Below, one piece after another: positions 1-11,489 of a DNA stretch of 64,000 nt. Positions within the stretch are counted from its first letter, which is position 1. Every line of letters begins with the position of its first letter. A program made the position numbers and the translations under genes. This DNA comes from Cantharellus purpuraceus (taxonomy: Eukaryota; Basidiomycota; Agaricomycetes; Cantharellales; Hydnaceae). A model generated the notes under the pieces. It was not told the DNA's origin. It worked only from the letters and a program-made list of their open reading frames with translations, and ran no database searches. The stretch lies in contig JALBUN010000011.1 of NCBI GenBank assembly GCA_025174535.1, forward strand, positions 248,001 through 312,000. The letters are read 5' to 3'.

Positions 1-548
1 TACTGAGCAATTTGAGGGTGATTGAATCCTCAGGTGATCTTATCATTGGACTCAGGATAAATGCTGTCAGGTGGTCGAAGATTGAGCGTGGTCTTTGACT
101 CGCTTGACATCGTGTTGCGACCGCGATCAAGCTGGATGACGATCAGTTGTAGAGCACGGACCACTCCTGACACATCTCACAATATCTTTGTTGGTAGAGC
201 CTGATGTGGAACCTTTGTTCAACGGCGCTTATATGTACGCGGAAGTGCGGTGCAGTTTTGCTGATGCTAACCACCACGATATGTATCTTTGTATTGATCG
301 ATTTAGTGCTTCAGCTACTTCTGGGACACAACGCAGGTACCTAGGTATTAGACCATTAGAAATTGACCTCGCAACAGGTGCTCATGTCTTTCCTAGCAAG
401 TCGCGGCTGATACCGATGTGATCAATATCACCATGTTGGTTCAAGACCCCCATCGATTAGCCAATCGCTCCGCTGAATTATTTAAAGGGCTCTGGCAGCG
501 CATTCAAACATCTTCAGGTAAGTGCTAAGCTTGCTGATGATCCCTTGG
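1..548. other. No recognisable gene at left window edge
   Basis: An open frame of 77 codons at 188-421 (plus) matches nothing I recognise and lacks splice or codon support. The part from about 480 is the 3' flank of the zinc-finger gene that follows on the minus strand; it is shared with the second copy near 12.55-12.6 kb, so it belongs to that repeated unit. Confidence 0.4.
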
Positions 549-1581
549 TCAACGGAGCTTCTGGGTGGTGTTCTTCCATCCTCTCATTTGTACCGCCTCA
601 TTCAGCAGTCGTGAGATATCTTCCTCGGAGTGTGACTGCTTGCAGTTTTTTTTAAGGTGGCGGCGGAGGTGCTCCTTCCTTGTGAAGGTGAGCGGGGATA
701 TCTTGTTCTTACCCACACAGCGGAGAGGACAGGTGAGCTGGTGACACTCCAGCAGCTCTTGTCTCTGCGAAGATTTCACGATCATCACATCCTGCATAGC
801 AAGCCCTCGCCGTTGAACCGTCTTCAGCTCTGCTAAAGTGTGGGTCACCCAATGCCTATAGAAGTTGTGCTTGATGACAAGGCCGCATGGCTTGCCATTT
901 GCATTGACATCGTCACACACACGTGACCTACGGCATGGGCGTTTCCGAAGTGCTGCTGATCCTGTTTGCGATGGTCCTGCAGCTGTCGCGTCCGATTGGG
1001 GGGTATGTGCTTCTGCTATCCCGGGACTGTCGTAGCCACCGGTGATAGTTCATCCTGTGCTGGGACAGTCGGTGGCATTGCAGCCAGGTTTCCACCTTGC
1101 TGCACTTATCCAGCCTTCCCTGGCTGTGGGGAGGTCGTGGCATTCCACGCCGTCCCCTGGTTGTGATCTCTTTGGTATGACTGGATGGTGGACCTGATGC
1201 AGCGCCATTCCCCTGCAATCTTATCATGTCACGCACCTTTGTCCATCATCCTGGAAGCTTGGGCCAGGCGGCTGTATGTGGCCACATGCCACACACTGGA
1301 ACAGGCTGGGGGGTGGAACTGACATATTACCCATTGGTGGGTATACGCCATTCCCTGGCCACAGCGCTGTTAATTCCCACCTGGCGTCATGGGCCATTCC
1401 AGGCTGGCCTGCCCATGGCCCACCTGCCATTGGCGCATTGAGCCTTGTGGGGCTCAACACAGCTGGTGCCAACAACTCCTCCTGAGCGGGAAGCGTTGCG
1501 CTGGTATCCACTAATATTAGATCTTGCACCAGGCTGACATACAATATTGCAACACTTACGGTGGAATGTACTGAGCATCAA
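549..1581 (-). CDS. C2H2-like zinc-finger protein, copy 1 (model uncertain)
   Basis: The last exon (about 927 to 549) encodes two Cys/His clusters: a Cys-Asp-Asp start, a Cys seven residues on, then His-Trp-Val-Thr-His, and later Cys-Pro-Leu-Arg-Cys followed by His-Leu-Arg-Arg-His and Cys. Spacing is C2H2-like, suggesting nucleic-acid binding, though the fingers are not canonical. Upstream (1544-1224) lies a Gly/Pro/Trp/Met-rich stretch, probably disordered, joined by short introns; a GT-AAGT donor sits just after an ATG at 1581. A decayed copy of the same unit lies at about 11.5-12.6 kb on the other strand, and the two align through coding and intron parts. I do not recognise a named family. 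It could be a mobile-element or expanded-family gene rather than a conserved host gene. Start and middle exons are uncertain. Confidence 0.4.
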
Positions 1582-3805
1582 AGGGCACTGCGATGCTCAA
1601 TAAGAAGTTGACCTCCTCCTACACCACGGTTAGTGGTATGCCCTCAGACAGTATTCAAATACTAACTAAGCTGAACATCAAATGTTCCCCAGGGTTATGC
1701 TGTTCGTTTGTAGTGATTGTAGAGGCAGACATATCGTTCAGAGTCATTGGAGTTGTCGTTCAATTGCAAAGATTAAGACAGGGAAAGAATCATGGGACAC
1801 CTCACGGTTTATATACACGCAGCTATGCTTTGCGGTCGGTTCGCTGGCTGTGCAATTCTTTCCAGATGCGATGTATATCAACCCCCTTAAGGCATGTGCT
1901 TATTCAATTCACAACGTGGTACGCATTGAGTTCTTGAATCCACAAAGTCGCCTAAATAGGACCATATGACTCGAGGGGAGCTTCGGTATGGCGCCGACTG
2001 GCGGAAATTGAGTCTAGCGAGTGCACCTATATGCCAAGTTACCGCATATCTAAAAGAGGGAGATCCTGGACCCTGTACTTGGATGCATTGAACCACCCAA
2101 TATGAGATCCTCTGCATATCCTTTGAAATTTCTAGTACGTCTTGCGAACAGAAACCGTGCAATGCCACCCGACTTACATTATGATTAGAGACTGTAACAT
2201 CAGCCATCATGTTGAAGGTGCCTCACAGATCGCACTGTCTTTGAAGGCGAGATGCAGAAGTGAGGTCAACTTCTAGTCATAGACACGTCTTTCTTATGCG
2301 TATCACCGCAAAAAGAGACCCGATCGTACAGGCCATTTCCTCGTGCTGCCATGTCCCATTTGCACACTGGACCCTGGCTGCTGAATAATCCAGCCGAACC
2401 TTCGAGAGAGCAGTGCCATGGAGTTTTTACCTCAGTTTCGTTTCACACAATAATTTCCAGTGCATTCATTGTGCTGTACACCAATTCAGATACACCAGGC
2501 TCAGGACGGATATCGCATTCATATCACTGCCAGCACTCGTAGATTGCCCGACGATGTGGCGATGGCGCCCAGAATGGCACTTGTTACCTCACAGAATGTG
2601 CACGGTGCACTCTCCATCCATCCTATATAGAACAACGGTCAGAAACGGAACACACTTACTCCATCATGCCAGTAGGCATGAGCGCACCTTGACGAAGACT
2701 TGCATGGAATATTTGGAGCTTGGTTGGCCATGACTCTAGCCGGTTTTGACTACGTAGAAATATGAAAGACGGGAGCACCGCGGCTTTTTTTTGAAGCTGT
2801 AAGAGCTGAGCAACGTACGTACGATAAAGCCGACAAAAGGCACAGGTGAGTCGCTTAGAGATTACGCAGGCCTGACGCGAAGGTATTGGCAAGATTGGAA
2901 CCTAGGAGTGACCGTAGTTTTTCCGAAGGTTCATATTGAAATTAATGGTAATTCAACGTATGACTCGGATGTGGAATCTTTGCATGAAGGCCAATGGTCT
3001 TTTGAACCTCGCCTCGATACACAACAGAGTCATTCGTAACAGCTTCTTTTGAAGCCTGAAACTCCTTAAATTTGGTTTGAACCCGCTTGCTAATAGCAGT
3101 TACTCAGTTGCCAGAGCGTTCGTATGCTTCAACAGAGGTTTACGCGCTCCAGATCAAATCCACCCACGGGGTCGTATGAGTACTATAGTAATGGAGAAGA
3201 ACCTGATTGTCAGCCACAAAATATGGCGCAGGTTGTATATGGCTAACCGACACTCCTTAATCAATTGTGCATTTTCCAACATTCAGTGTTAGACGCGTGA
3301 TGATTTGCCAAACTGTAGAAGTCGTCGTGGTCGCAAATTGATGCGATTCCTTCTCGCGACTGAGGCCTGGCACTTGGAAAGCATGCTCAAGATTGATATC
3401 AAGGAACGCTCGAGACACTTGTTGACATGGTTAATACCTTGAATTGACTGGTACTGGATTCGACCATCAGTTGCCAAGCTTCTGGACGACTGACGCACTA
3501 TTACATAATATTTTGCTCACCTCAAATTATAGAACCAAAGTCACTTGTATAAGCTACGCACAGATTCAGTCACTCTAGCTTAAAATCCGATCTGATCTTC
3601 AAGTAGCGGCTGTCACTTTTACGATCAATTGTGCACAGCATGAAATATATGCGATTTTGGTAGTGAAGCTACTCGTAGCTAGCGTAGAAGGCATATCGAC
3701 CTAGGTAGGGCATACCTCACCTTCTCCTCCCCTCTATACATAACCTCCGCCATCATTTCGGACGCCAAGAACACTATCCGAAGCCAATCAACGGCCAAGG
3801 AGCGT
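1582..3805. other. Intergenic, no supported gene
   Basis: Several open frames of 60-115 codons overlap on both strands (for example 1593-1937 plus, 1887-2210 minus, 2656-2892 minus). None carries a motif, a consistent exon chain or a recognisable sequence. I see nothing I can call in this 2.2 kb apart from the 3' flank of the eL31 gene at its right end. Confidence 0.5.
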
Positions 3806-4666
3806 CTACTCTGCATCAACGGCAACGGTTTGCAGACCCTGATTGCAAAGCCTATGGTGAACAACATGACATAGAGAGACAGGGCACAACACAAACCTTG
3901 AAGGATACAACCGGAACGTGGGAGGCGTATGTGTAAAGCTTCTCTTTGGCGTCTTCCTCATCATTGCGTCGGCCTGATGAAGGGGCTCCTCGGTCAATAC
4001 AAACTCGTGGATATAGACATAAATCACGCACGCTCGAGCTTCACTCGTATCCGGTGGGGAACGTTCTTGACACCATGAGCCCAGACCGCCTGTTGAAAGG
4101 ATGTAAGCGTAATCATAGAAATCATGCTGTTTAACGGTGATTATGAGACAATGGGACCCAAGAAGGTGATCCTGGTCAAGACACAGACAAAATGTTGGGA
4201 GTCGACTACCTACGACCCACTCCTCGGTTCGCGTCACGCCAAGTCGCACCCACATAAAACGTAAAGGGAAAGGAAAAGCAAGACAACAGCATGCAGCATG
4301 AAGAAGACAGATTTTATTGAGAAGCTCACCTCATTTAGTTTCGGGTCAATCCTGATGTCCGATGTCCCCATGGTCTTGCGCGCAAACTCCACAACGGACT
4401 TGATCGCCCACGGAGAACGCTTCTTGAATGAGCGGCCATGGACATGCTTATGCAGGTGAATGGTGTACTCCCGCGTCACAACGCCTTGCCACGCCGAGCG
4501 GGTTTTGGGGGTCTGGTAGGCTGACGGTTAGCAAATACAGACACAGGCCATGGCATGGAAAACCAAACGTGCTTTCTTAGTCGACTTGCGGTCCCTGGCC
4601 TATTAACGAAAGCCATATACTGTTAGTAATGATAAGACAACTCGTGAGGAGAACGTTACTGACCAT
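3806..4666 (-). CDS. RPL31: 60S ribosomal protein eL31
   Basis: Component of the large ribosomal subunit near the peptide exit tunnel. Six exons can be spliced: a first exon of only the ATG (4664-4666, donor GTCAGT), then Ala-Arg-Asp-Arg-Lys-Ser-Thr, the core with [14 protein letters not shown] and [10 protein letters not shown], then [34 protein letters not shown], then the Tyr-Thr-Tyr-Ala region, and a last short exon [10 protein letters not shown] with TAG at 3806-3808. Predicted length is about 130 residues, usual for the family (about 125). Sequence and order match eL31 throughout, with no break. An ATG-only first exon is common in fungal ribosomal protein genes. It diverges from the CFEM gene at 5114 with about 450 bases between the starts. 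Identification is firm. Confidence 0.96.
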
Positions 4667-4987
4667 GTGCGATGAGCGTTGAGGTAGATGTCGGGAAAGA
4701 TGTGCTTACGTGACAACTGTACAGTGCTTACAGATCCGGAAATTGCCGTATTAAGTAATACACTAAGCGCTCGGCGCTCAGCCTATTGTTTTCTGGCCGT
4801 CCCATTGTCTGCGCTGTGATGCAACAACCGCTTAAAGCTTCGCGTGGGATTCACCATTGTCTTCAACCACTGTTTTTCATGTTTTGACCACAGAACAATG
4901 CGCGGCTCAGCCTGCGCGCTCGCGATGAAGAACAAAGAACGGTTGTAGCCTGCTAGACTGAAGATCATTTTCATTCATCTTGAAGGG

Positions 4988-4994
4988 TATAAAT
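4988..4994 (+). promoter_or_regulatory. TATA-like box of the CFEM gene
   Basis: TATAAAT about 120 bases upstream of the ATG at 5114, the expected distance for a TATA box with a roughly 90-base leader. Placement inferred from sequence only. Confidence 0.45.
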
Positions 4995-5113
4995 GCCTCT
5001 TCCATCCCAGTGTTACTGCTACGGGTCTCAGAGCCAAAATACTGCCTCTATACCTACCAGTCGCTTTCTAAGTCTCACCGTACTTGTCTTCAATCCATCA
5101 CTCAATCTCAAAG

Positions 5114-5725
5114 ATGCAATTCTTCTCACTTGTCTTCTTTGTGTCTGCCGTCGCTGCTATTGCCGTCCGCCAGGATATACCTCCCCCACCTCAATGCGCC
5201 ATCTCATGCCTTACAACCACCGATACCCGTATGCGTCATATTCTTTATGCCTTTATGGAGGATTGATATTTCTTCTCAGACGGCTGCAGCATTACGGATA
5301 ATTCTTGTCTTTGCCGCAACTCACAGTTTATTGCCGACCAATCTGCGTGCATCACCTCTGCATGCACCAATCCATCAGACTTGCAGCAAGCGGATGCTTT
5401 CGCCCAGCAAAACTGTTTGGCCGTCGTAAGTCTCTTCCTGCACAGACGCTCCTAAATAGACAGGTGTTGATCCCTGTTTATTAGGGTGTGACACTCACAG
5501 CCTCAAGCGTTCCCAGCGCAACTTCATCTATATCTGCAACCTCAACTGCACCTGCAGCATCATCGTTCGTCTCTAGTACTGTTTGTTTGACCCCTGCTGA
5601 TCATTGCGAATAGATCTGCAACCTCGTCCACTTCGTCACCAAGCAATAGTAATGGGGCGTCCACGCTTGGTTCTACACCCGCGGTTTTATTAGCTGGCGT
5701 TGCGGCGTTCGCACTAGCACTCTAG
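5114..5725 (+). CDS. CFEM-domain GPI-anchored surface protein, copy 1
   Basis: Begins with a secretion signal (MQFFSLVFFVSAVAAIAV) and continues into an eight-cysteine CFEM domain: Cys-Ala-Ile-Ser-Cys, then Gly-Cys-Ser-Ile-Thr-Asp, Cys-Leu-Cys, and three further cysteines spread over about 30 residues. A Ser/Thr/Ala-rich stalk follows, then a hydrophobic end (VLLAGVAAFALAL) right before TAG at 5723-5725, as expected for a GPI-anchor signal. Four exons; introns about 50 bases each; the third intron needs donor GTTCGT so that the frame continues. CFEM proteins sit in fungal walls or membranes and in some species bind haem or act in host contact; the substrate here cannot be read from sequence. 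A second CFEM gene lies at 14365. Confidence 0.88.
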
Positions 5726-6092
5726 TCTAAGACGATGGATATCTGGCCGTTCCTGGTACCGGACGGACGTTTTTCGCTCTTCTTGTATTCTGATCCACAT
5801 TCGATTTGTATCTTTTGCATGGTTACATCAGTTTAGAGGGAATATAAGAGTTCAAAACCAAAATAACGTGTAGTACATTGATTTGCAAGTTGAAACATCA
5901 AAGGTAACTATCAACTGGTGAAAAACAATGGAAACCCCGTCACCGTGTTCCGCAGTTGCTGCGGCAACCGCCGTGGGACCGGATGTTGGGCTGTGTCGGT
6001 CAGGCACACAACTGTGTACTCTTGCTCTCAGACTACATCTACTCTTCTGAAGGGCCTCGACGACTCTTTACTTATACTCCTGTAACTAAACA

Positions 6093-7581
6093 ATGATGAC
6101 TACAAGACCTCCACCACCATCAGGTGCGTTCAGTTCAAGATACAGCTACCGCCGTTGTTCCCTACAACCATAGGTCTAGGTCGTCCACCCGTCTACGCTC
6201 TCGCTGGTCGTGCGTTCGGAGGGGCAAGTTTACGTCCCGTCATTATTGGGTCCACCATTGCTGCTACTGTATGGTCACTAGTCTGGTACGTTGACGGCTT
6301 GCCTGTGCATAATCAGACCCACTCACATCGCCACCCAACATAGGACCGTGAGTGTCCTGATAGGTTGGGATATCGATCTTACACTGACTGCTATATAGGC
6401 CGGTGCCTTTGAAGATATTGGTGGCGATAAGCAGGACAATGGTGAGTGCAGCTTGATTAGATATTGTGCCACTGCACCCTCCTGATTTCTTCTGTGCTAG
6501 ACTTGAAGAAGCTAGTTACGTTTGACATTGTCCTTGGTGCGGTTTACGCGGCCGTTGCTGCTTTTGAGGTTCGTGTGGTACGCCTCTCCTTCGGGGACAA
6601 GTTCAATGACCGTTTCCCTAGATGTTCGGTCTAGTCGCTGCAATCACTGTAAGTCGTAGACACCGTGGGTGTTCCTCCTGATCCTCACGGATGGCATTCG
6701 TTCTACAGCGTCGCACAGCTCTTGCTCGAATATTTGTTGGACTTGCGTTTGCCGTTGCCATGCTAGTTGGATCCGCAGAGTTCATCCGCACGATTGTTCA
6801 CTTCCGGTTTAAGGTGCATCTTGCAGATTGGAAATCGTGTTAATGCTCTTAGATTGACCCATAATCGCCTTTATAACAGGGTTCCATTATTAATGAATGT
6901 ATAAGAGAGAGTACAACCGATTTAGACTCCTCGGTAAATAATCTTTTGCGTGCCTTGATGTCCCCTCGTTGCCACTCACACTTTCTATTCAACCGGCAGA
7001 GTTTCGCCTTTTGGGGCGGCTCGACACGACGTCTATTAAGTTTCGATGAAGCTACAAATTGTACGTCTCACTTATTCTCCGCATTAGATACGTTTACCCA
7101 CGCCCTTGCCGCAGTCTGTCATAGTTACTACAATCGAATGTCCTTCTCCACAGTCGCATGGTTAATCCTCGCAGTCATTTTCACGCTATTCTTTGCCTCT
7201 ACTGCTTACTCCTTCTATCGTCAACTCCTGGACCCGAACACATTCCGCGCGCCGCGGGCACCATCTGACCAAGTACGGCTGGACGCGTTGCGGCACCAAC
7301 AGCAGCCATATGGCGGCGGATACATGCCATATCCTGGCTTTAACAGTACCCCAAATTACGCACCACCCTCGGGTCCACCACCAGCCATGGCAGGATACAG
7401 CGTTCCGCCATACGAAGGCGGGAGGTTGCCAGGTTATGGATCGGAGTTTGCGACAAGAGATATGGGTGACGAGAAGAATGGGGAACAGAAAGACGGTGCG
7501 GATCCATTCGCGGATACGCAGCCGCAGCATGGCAGGTTGAATGAGGGACCAAGTGAGACGGATTTGTCACATCGCGTGTAA
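6093..7581 (+). CDS. Multi-pass membrane protein, function unknown
   Basis: About ten short exons can be joined from ATG 6093 (Met-Met-Thr-Thr-Arg-Pro-Pro) to the stop at 7581. The product has a Pro-rich N-terminus, hydrophobic segments around VIIGSTIAATVWSLVW, a pair starting FDIVLGAVYAAVAAF with GLVAAIT and FVGLAFAVAMLVGS, a Cys-containing loop, and a last segment SFSTVAWLILAVIFTLFFAS. That gives about four membrane spans, followed by a cytosolic-type tail rich in Pro, Gly, Tyr, Gln and then Asp/Glu. The layout resembles small tetraspan (tetraspanin- or MARVEL-like) fungal proteins, but I see no diagnostic motif and do not name a family. The last large exon begins at about 7135 with an in-frame Met, yet splicing upstream exons keeps the frame, so I prefer the long model. 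Confidence 0.65.
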
Positions 7582-7895
7582 GTTACCAGACAGTTGGAGT
7601 TGTATGCTATATATTTGAGGACTTTAAAGCAGCACGTAATTTAGTGTTGCGGGACACCGAGAGTTATGATGCTGTATCCAGGCTAGTGTTTTGCGGTATA
7701 TAGTATGCTACATAAGTGCATTCCGATCAACAGACACTGCAGACCTGATGCATATTGCAGTAATGTATCAAGCTTTGAAATCGAACTGAAAAAAAAGAAG
7801 CAAAAAATAACATTCTTTTATGCGTTGCCCAAGACGCCGTGGTTGTAGCATCCAGCAATTAGTTACCGATTGCCAGAGCTCAAATCTCGACTCGA
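7582..7895. other. Intergenic 3' flank
   Basis: A/T-rich downstream region of the membrane protein gene, with an A-rich stretch near 7788-7810. No gene seen. Confidence 0.5.
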
Positions 7896-8007
7896 GCGGG
7901 CGTTTCCGATTCGGTCTTCAATGTAACAACTGCGTTGCCATGGACCTCCGAAGGTTTATGGCACAAATGTCTTTGGTGTGATCGATATCGCCAGGGTGGT
8001 AGCCAAG
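7896..8007 (+). pseudogene. Relic of one exon of mannitol dehydrogenase
   Basis: This 112-base stretch aligns with the middle of the mannitol dehydrogenase gene at about 21930-22040. It starts with the codons for Ala-Gly-Val-Ser, keeps Thr-Ser-Glu, loses about 14 bases, and then reads Tyr-Gly-Thr-Asn-Val-Phe-Gly-Val followed by Ile-Ala-Arg-Val-Val-Ala-Lys. Parts such as the ACCTCCGAAG and TATGGCACAAA blocks are identical in DNA. The deletion shifts the frame, and no flanking exons of the enzyme are visible, so it is a dead fragment. It most likely remains from an old second gene copy or a small insertion. Confidence 0.6.
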
Positions 8008-8625
8008 TGCGTGTTGTACATTTGCAACGGGAATCGGCGACGGAGACTCACACGAGCCTGCCAGCAGCGTGTCCACTCAGAACACAACTTGAAGGCTGCA
8101 AGCAGTTCAACTAGTTGGACATCACTTTCAATAAATTACAGCGACTTCGAACATAATGTGGATACAGAAAGCACGTTGTAAACGACTCACAGTCAGGTCA
8201 TTACTATCATTGCCACAGCTTTACATTTAAATTACCTGAGCTAAAAGGCAAAAGCCTTCCCTCCACTCATGAGGGGCAGAGAAATTGGCAGAAGTAGGGA
8301 AGACTCGCCACCCTGAATGATATATAAAAAAAGGTAATAAAACTGGTGAAAGTAAGTCATCATCTTGCACTAGCCCTAGTAGAGCTAAGTTGAAGTAGAT
8401 TGATTGGAAGAGTCAAGGAGACCATGTTACTGATGCAGACAAGCTAGGACAGCAAATACAGTAAAGGAGTAGGCGACAAGTGGGCATAGAAACAAGAATC
8501 GAGTAGGGAGTAGGTAAGTATGCGTACTTGCGGATATTCTCTAACCATCAGCATACAGCGGAGTTCCAAGTTGCACTGCACATTTTCACCTTCTCCACTT
8601 CTTCCGTTACAGTAATAAAAGCACC
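8008..8625. other. Intergenic
   Basis: No coding signal I can support. It should hold the promoter of the gene starting at 8626, but no clear TATA box at a fitting distance was found. Confidence 0.45.
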
Positions 8626-10523
8626 ATGTCGCCATCGACAGTTGCAGCGGGGCCAACCATTCTAAATATAAACGGTATAGAGTGCTGGATAAAATTTTCT
8701 GATCGATCGGTTGTTCGCGAGGTCTCCGAGTCAGTAATAATTGGCGAGACTAATCCAGGCAAAGCAATTTTTGCAAATGTCAAGCTGGCTTTACCACAAG
8801 GTCGAACACGGGTAGGTAGTTCTTCGTGTTCTATTGTTGACTAACCTGGTTTGATGTAGGAATTTGCAGTGCATTGGAGGGCCAGCAAGCCTATTTCCGC
8901 AATGTGCAGAGTTTGGGTGACCTCCGGCACTTGGAACAAATTTAATTATGTATCTGCAACATATGTTGAATGTCTGATGCGCGCGGATGATAAAAGGACA
9001 CAACTTCAGTGTACCAGAAGTCACACCTCGAGCACAGGAAAAAGCTTGTCAACGGGAAAGGGTCTGAGTCTTAGACACTGCACAGGTCTGAACATCAAAT
9101 TTGGCTAGACCGCCTTCATTCACCCTGATTTTAGAACAGATAAAAGGACGAGTAACTCTAGAAATACGACGCACATCTGCGTTTGACGATCTAAGCATCG
9201 AACCTCCTGCATTTGAAACCGTTTGGTCGGCTGATAAAAAACAGCGCGAGCCATATGCGACATTTGGGTTCCTCTTAGAACGAGTTGAGCCCCTGTCTGA
9301 ATTGAGGGACAGGGCCTCTATACTGCCCGGACCACGCATGAATTCTATTGGACGCACCATCGACATCAAAAAAAGGAGGGACCTGGCCGTTGATGACCAA
9401 CCTAGCGAGCGCAGTCATCCTGAAAAACGCCAAAGACTAGCATCTCTATCTCCGGTTATCTCGGCATCGGGGCAAGACATAGAACTGGGGAGTGACAAGA
9501 CTAGAGTTGAAAGCAACAATTTAACGAGTAATCAGGCTCTAGACCAGTTAGAAAGTGAGAGTGGTCGGATGACAGATGAAAGGACTCAGAAGGATGTGAA
9601 TGTCCAAAAAGAAAGCGGTGGTGAATGTGGAGGTGGACGTGCAAGCGAGAAGGCCTGCGTTAGTCAGGGAACCAGTGACCTTCATGGAAGCAGGGAAAAC
9701 CAGCTAAGTGATAACGGTGAGTGAATGCAGTTGGGGTTAATCCATCGTGTTTTGAGCCGCAAATATTCCCGAGTATGTAGATGAAGATAAAAGTGACCAC
9801 AATTCAGATGACAGCGATCTCTTAGCCCGACTGGATGCAGAGCTGGAGGTGCGTAGCCGATCTCACTATTGGTCATGTTACTGTAACGCTAATTTTATTT
9901 AGGGCGAGATACGCACTCTGATGAAGAAACGTATCTTGCTTTGTCGTACTGGACAGTACCTCAGCACGAAGGTGAGCTCGAAACACTTTTTTTAGCCTCA
10001 CTCCTGTAAATCCAAAGGTCATTCTAGCTGGTGCACCTTAAATTGAAAGCTGAAATCAGAGAAGCAAAGCATCGCTATGCAACTCTCACAGCAAGCAGTG
10101 GAGCGGAGGAATCACCTGCCACTTCAGAGAGTGACATAAGTGATGGAGAGTCAGTAGAATCATCATCCTTTTCTAGTAAAGTCGTTGACCTTGAGGTATG
10201 TTTGTCCAAATGCTGAGTAACCATCCACTTCATGATTTTTCAGACAAAGATTGCTGCAGAGAAGGACACGCTGCTCACTCTGCGTAAAAACATTTACAAG
10301 AAAAACAAGGTATGCCGCATTTAAATTTCATGTCAGGGGCACAGGCGATTATGTGCGTTATAACTGTCTAAACTCGAGATGACTGACTTCCGTTTAGACT
10401 CGACGCAGAGAATATGAATCTTTGATACAGGAGAAGGAATTGGAATGCGACCAGCTGCGGTCTCAAATTGCGGCAGCAATTTCCAGTCTGAGAAATGTCC
10501 ATCAGGACCAGCCAGTGGTGTGA
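8626..10523 (+). CDS. DUF7918-like protein with C-terminal coiled coil
   Basis: Starts MSPSTVAAGP and has two parts. The N-terminal 200 or so residues carry blocks that resemble the basidiomycete DUF7918 fold: an early segment Asn-Gly-Ile-Glu-Cys-Trp-Ile-Lys, a block EFAVHWRASKP, and later GRVTLEIRR and EPYATFGFLLER. A Lys-Arg-rich stretch (KKRRD, then EKRQR) follows and could be a nuclear localisation signal. The second half is acidic and then strongly heptad-like (LARLDAELEGEIRTLMKKR, LVHLKLKAEIREAKHRY, then two more helices), spread over five short exons ending in TGA at 10521-10523. The function is not known. The family call is from memory of sequence style and is tentative; the splice around 9015-9105 is the weakest point of the model. 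Confidence 0.6.
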
Positions 10524-11489
10524 GAATGCTTCGGAAGCCTTTGGGAGATTTGAAGCTGAAAAGAGAGGCTCACCGGCCTCGGCTGCAAGATAAATATTTA
10601 CCTTAGCTATACAAAGTATTTATCCTTCCAACTAGATGAGGACATTCCTCAACTGATTTCGCTAAAGTCTGACAGTAGCCTGACTTCTTGCATGTTCCTC
10701 AGCCTTGCGAAATGAAAGGACAAGCTGTTCTGACGGACTAATGATAAGCTTCGTGAATGATCGATGACAGGTGACGAGCGCCTCGCCGATGGGTGGATCT
10801 GAGGTTTTTGTATCACTGCTAGGCTAGGCGTCTGGCCTTTAGCTTCAAGGCCTATGATGCATCTCCTTCAACACGACGGGGCTACATAGTGATTTCTAAT
10901 GCCATTTAGTGATGCTGCACTGCTCCGTCCATTGCTCGCAAGACGTGCCGGAACTGGCTGCCATGTCGACTGATACAATCAATGCCTTGGACTCTGCAGA
11001 ATCTAGATAGTCCTTTCAGTCGCTGCAGACCGTTTACTGCAGGTTCTAGGATCTCCTTTTAGATATGCTGCAACTTGACTGATAGATGGAGCCTGCTATA
11101 GATATTACTTTCTGTTCCTTGGCGTCATAGCAAAGCTCAAATTAAGTCATTCATCTAGTTTGTCAATTATTACGTCGCAACAAGGTCTGAGCACGAGCCA
11201 TGCCAGGCGGTTAGTCCACATCGCATTTGAACAGAATTACGCAGCTCGCCGCGAAGCATGGCTGCCTGTATGAAAATGGTAGGGTGCCCCTAGATGTCTT
11301 CCCACATGGTGTTGCAAGGACCGTATGTCTCTGAACAAGATGTCTGCCCCACAAGCAATCGACTGACTACAATGAACACCATAACCCTAGTGAACACTCG
11401 GTCTACAAAGCCGTTATGTCTGGAAGAATGATGCAAGGGGAGATCGACTCGTGGTTGCTCCTCGTAACGTACTTCGACACACCAGATTC
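10524..11489. other. Intergenic, no supported gene
   Basis: About 1 kb between the coiled-coil gene and the decayed zinc-finger copy. No convincing reading frame, repeat or RNA gene was seen. Confidence 0.5.

Noticed and set aside
3806..4255. 149-codon minus-strand frame over the eL31 gene
   Set aside because: It reads through introns of the ribosomal protein gene; only its last nine residues are real coding sequence.
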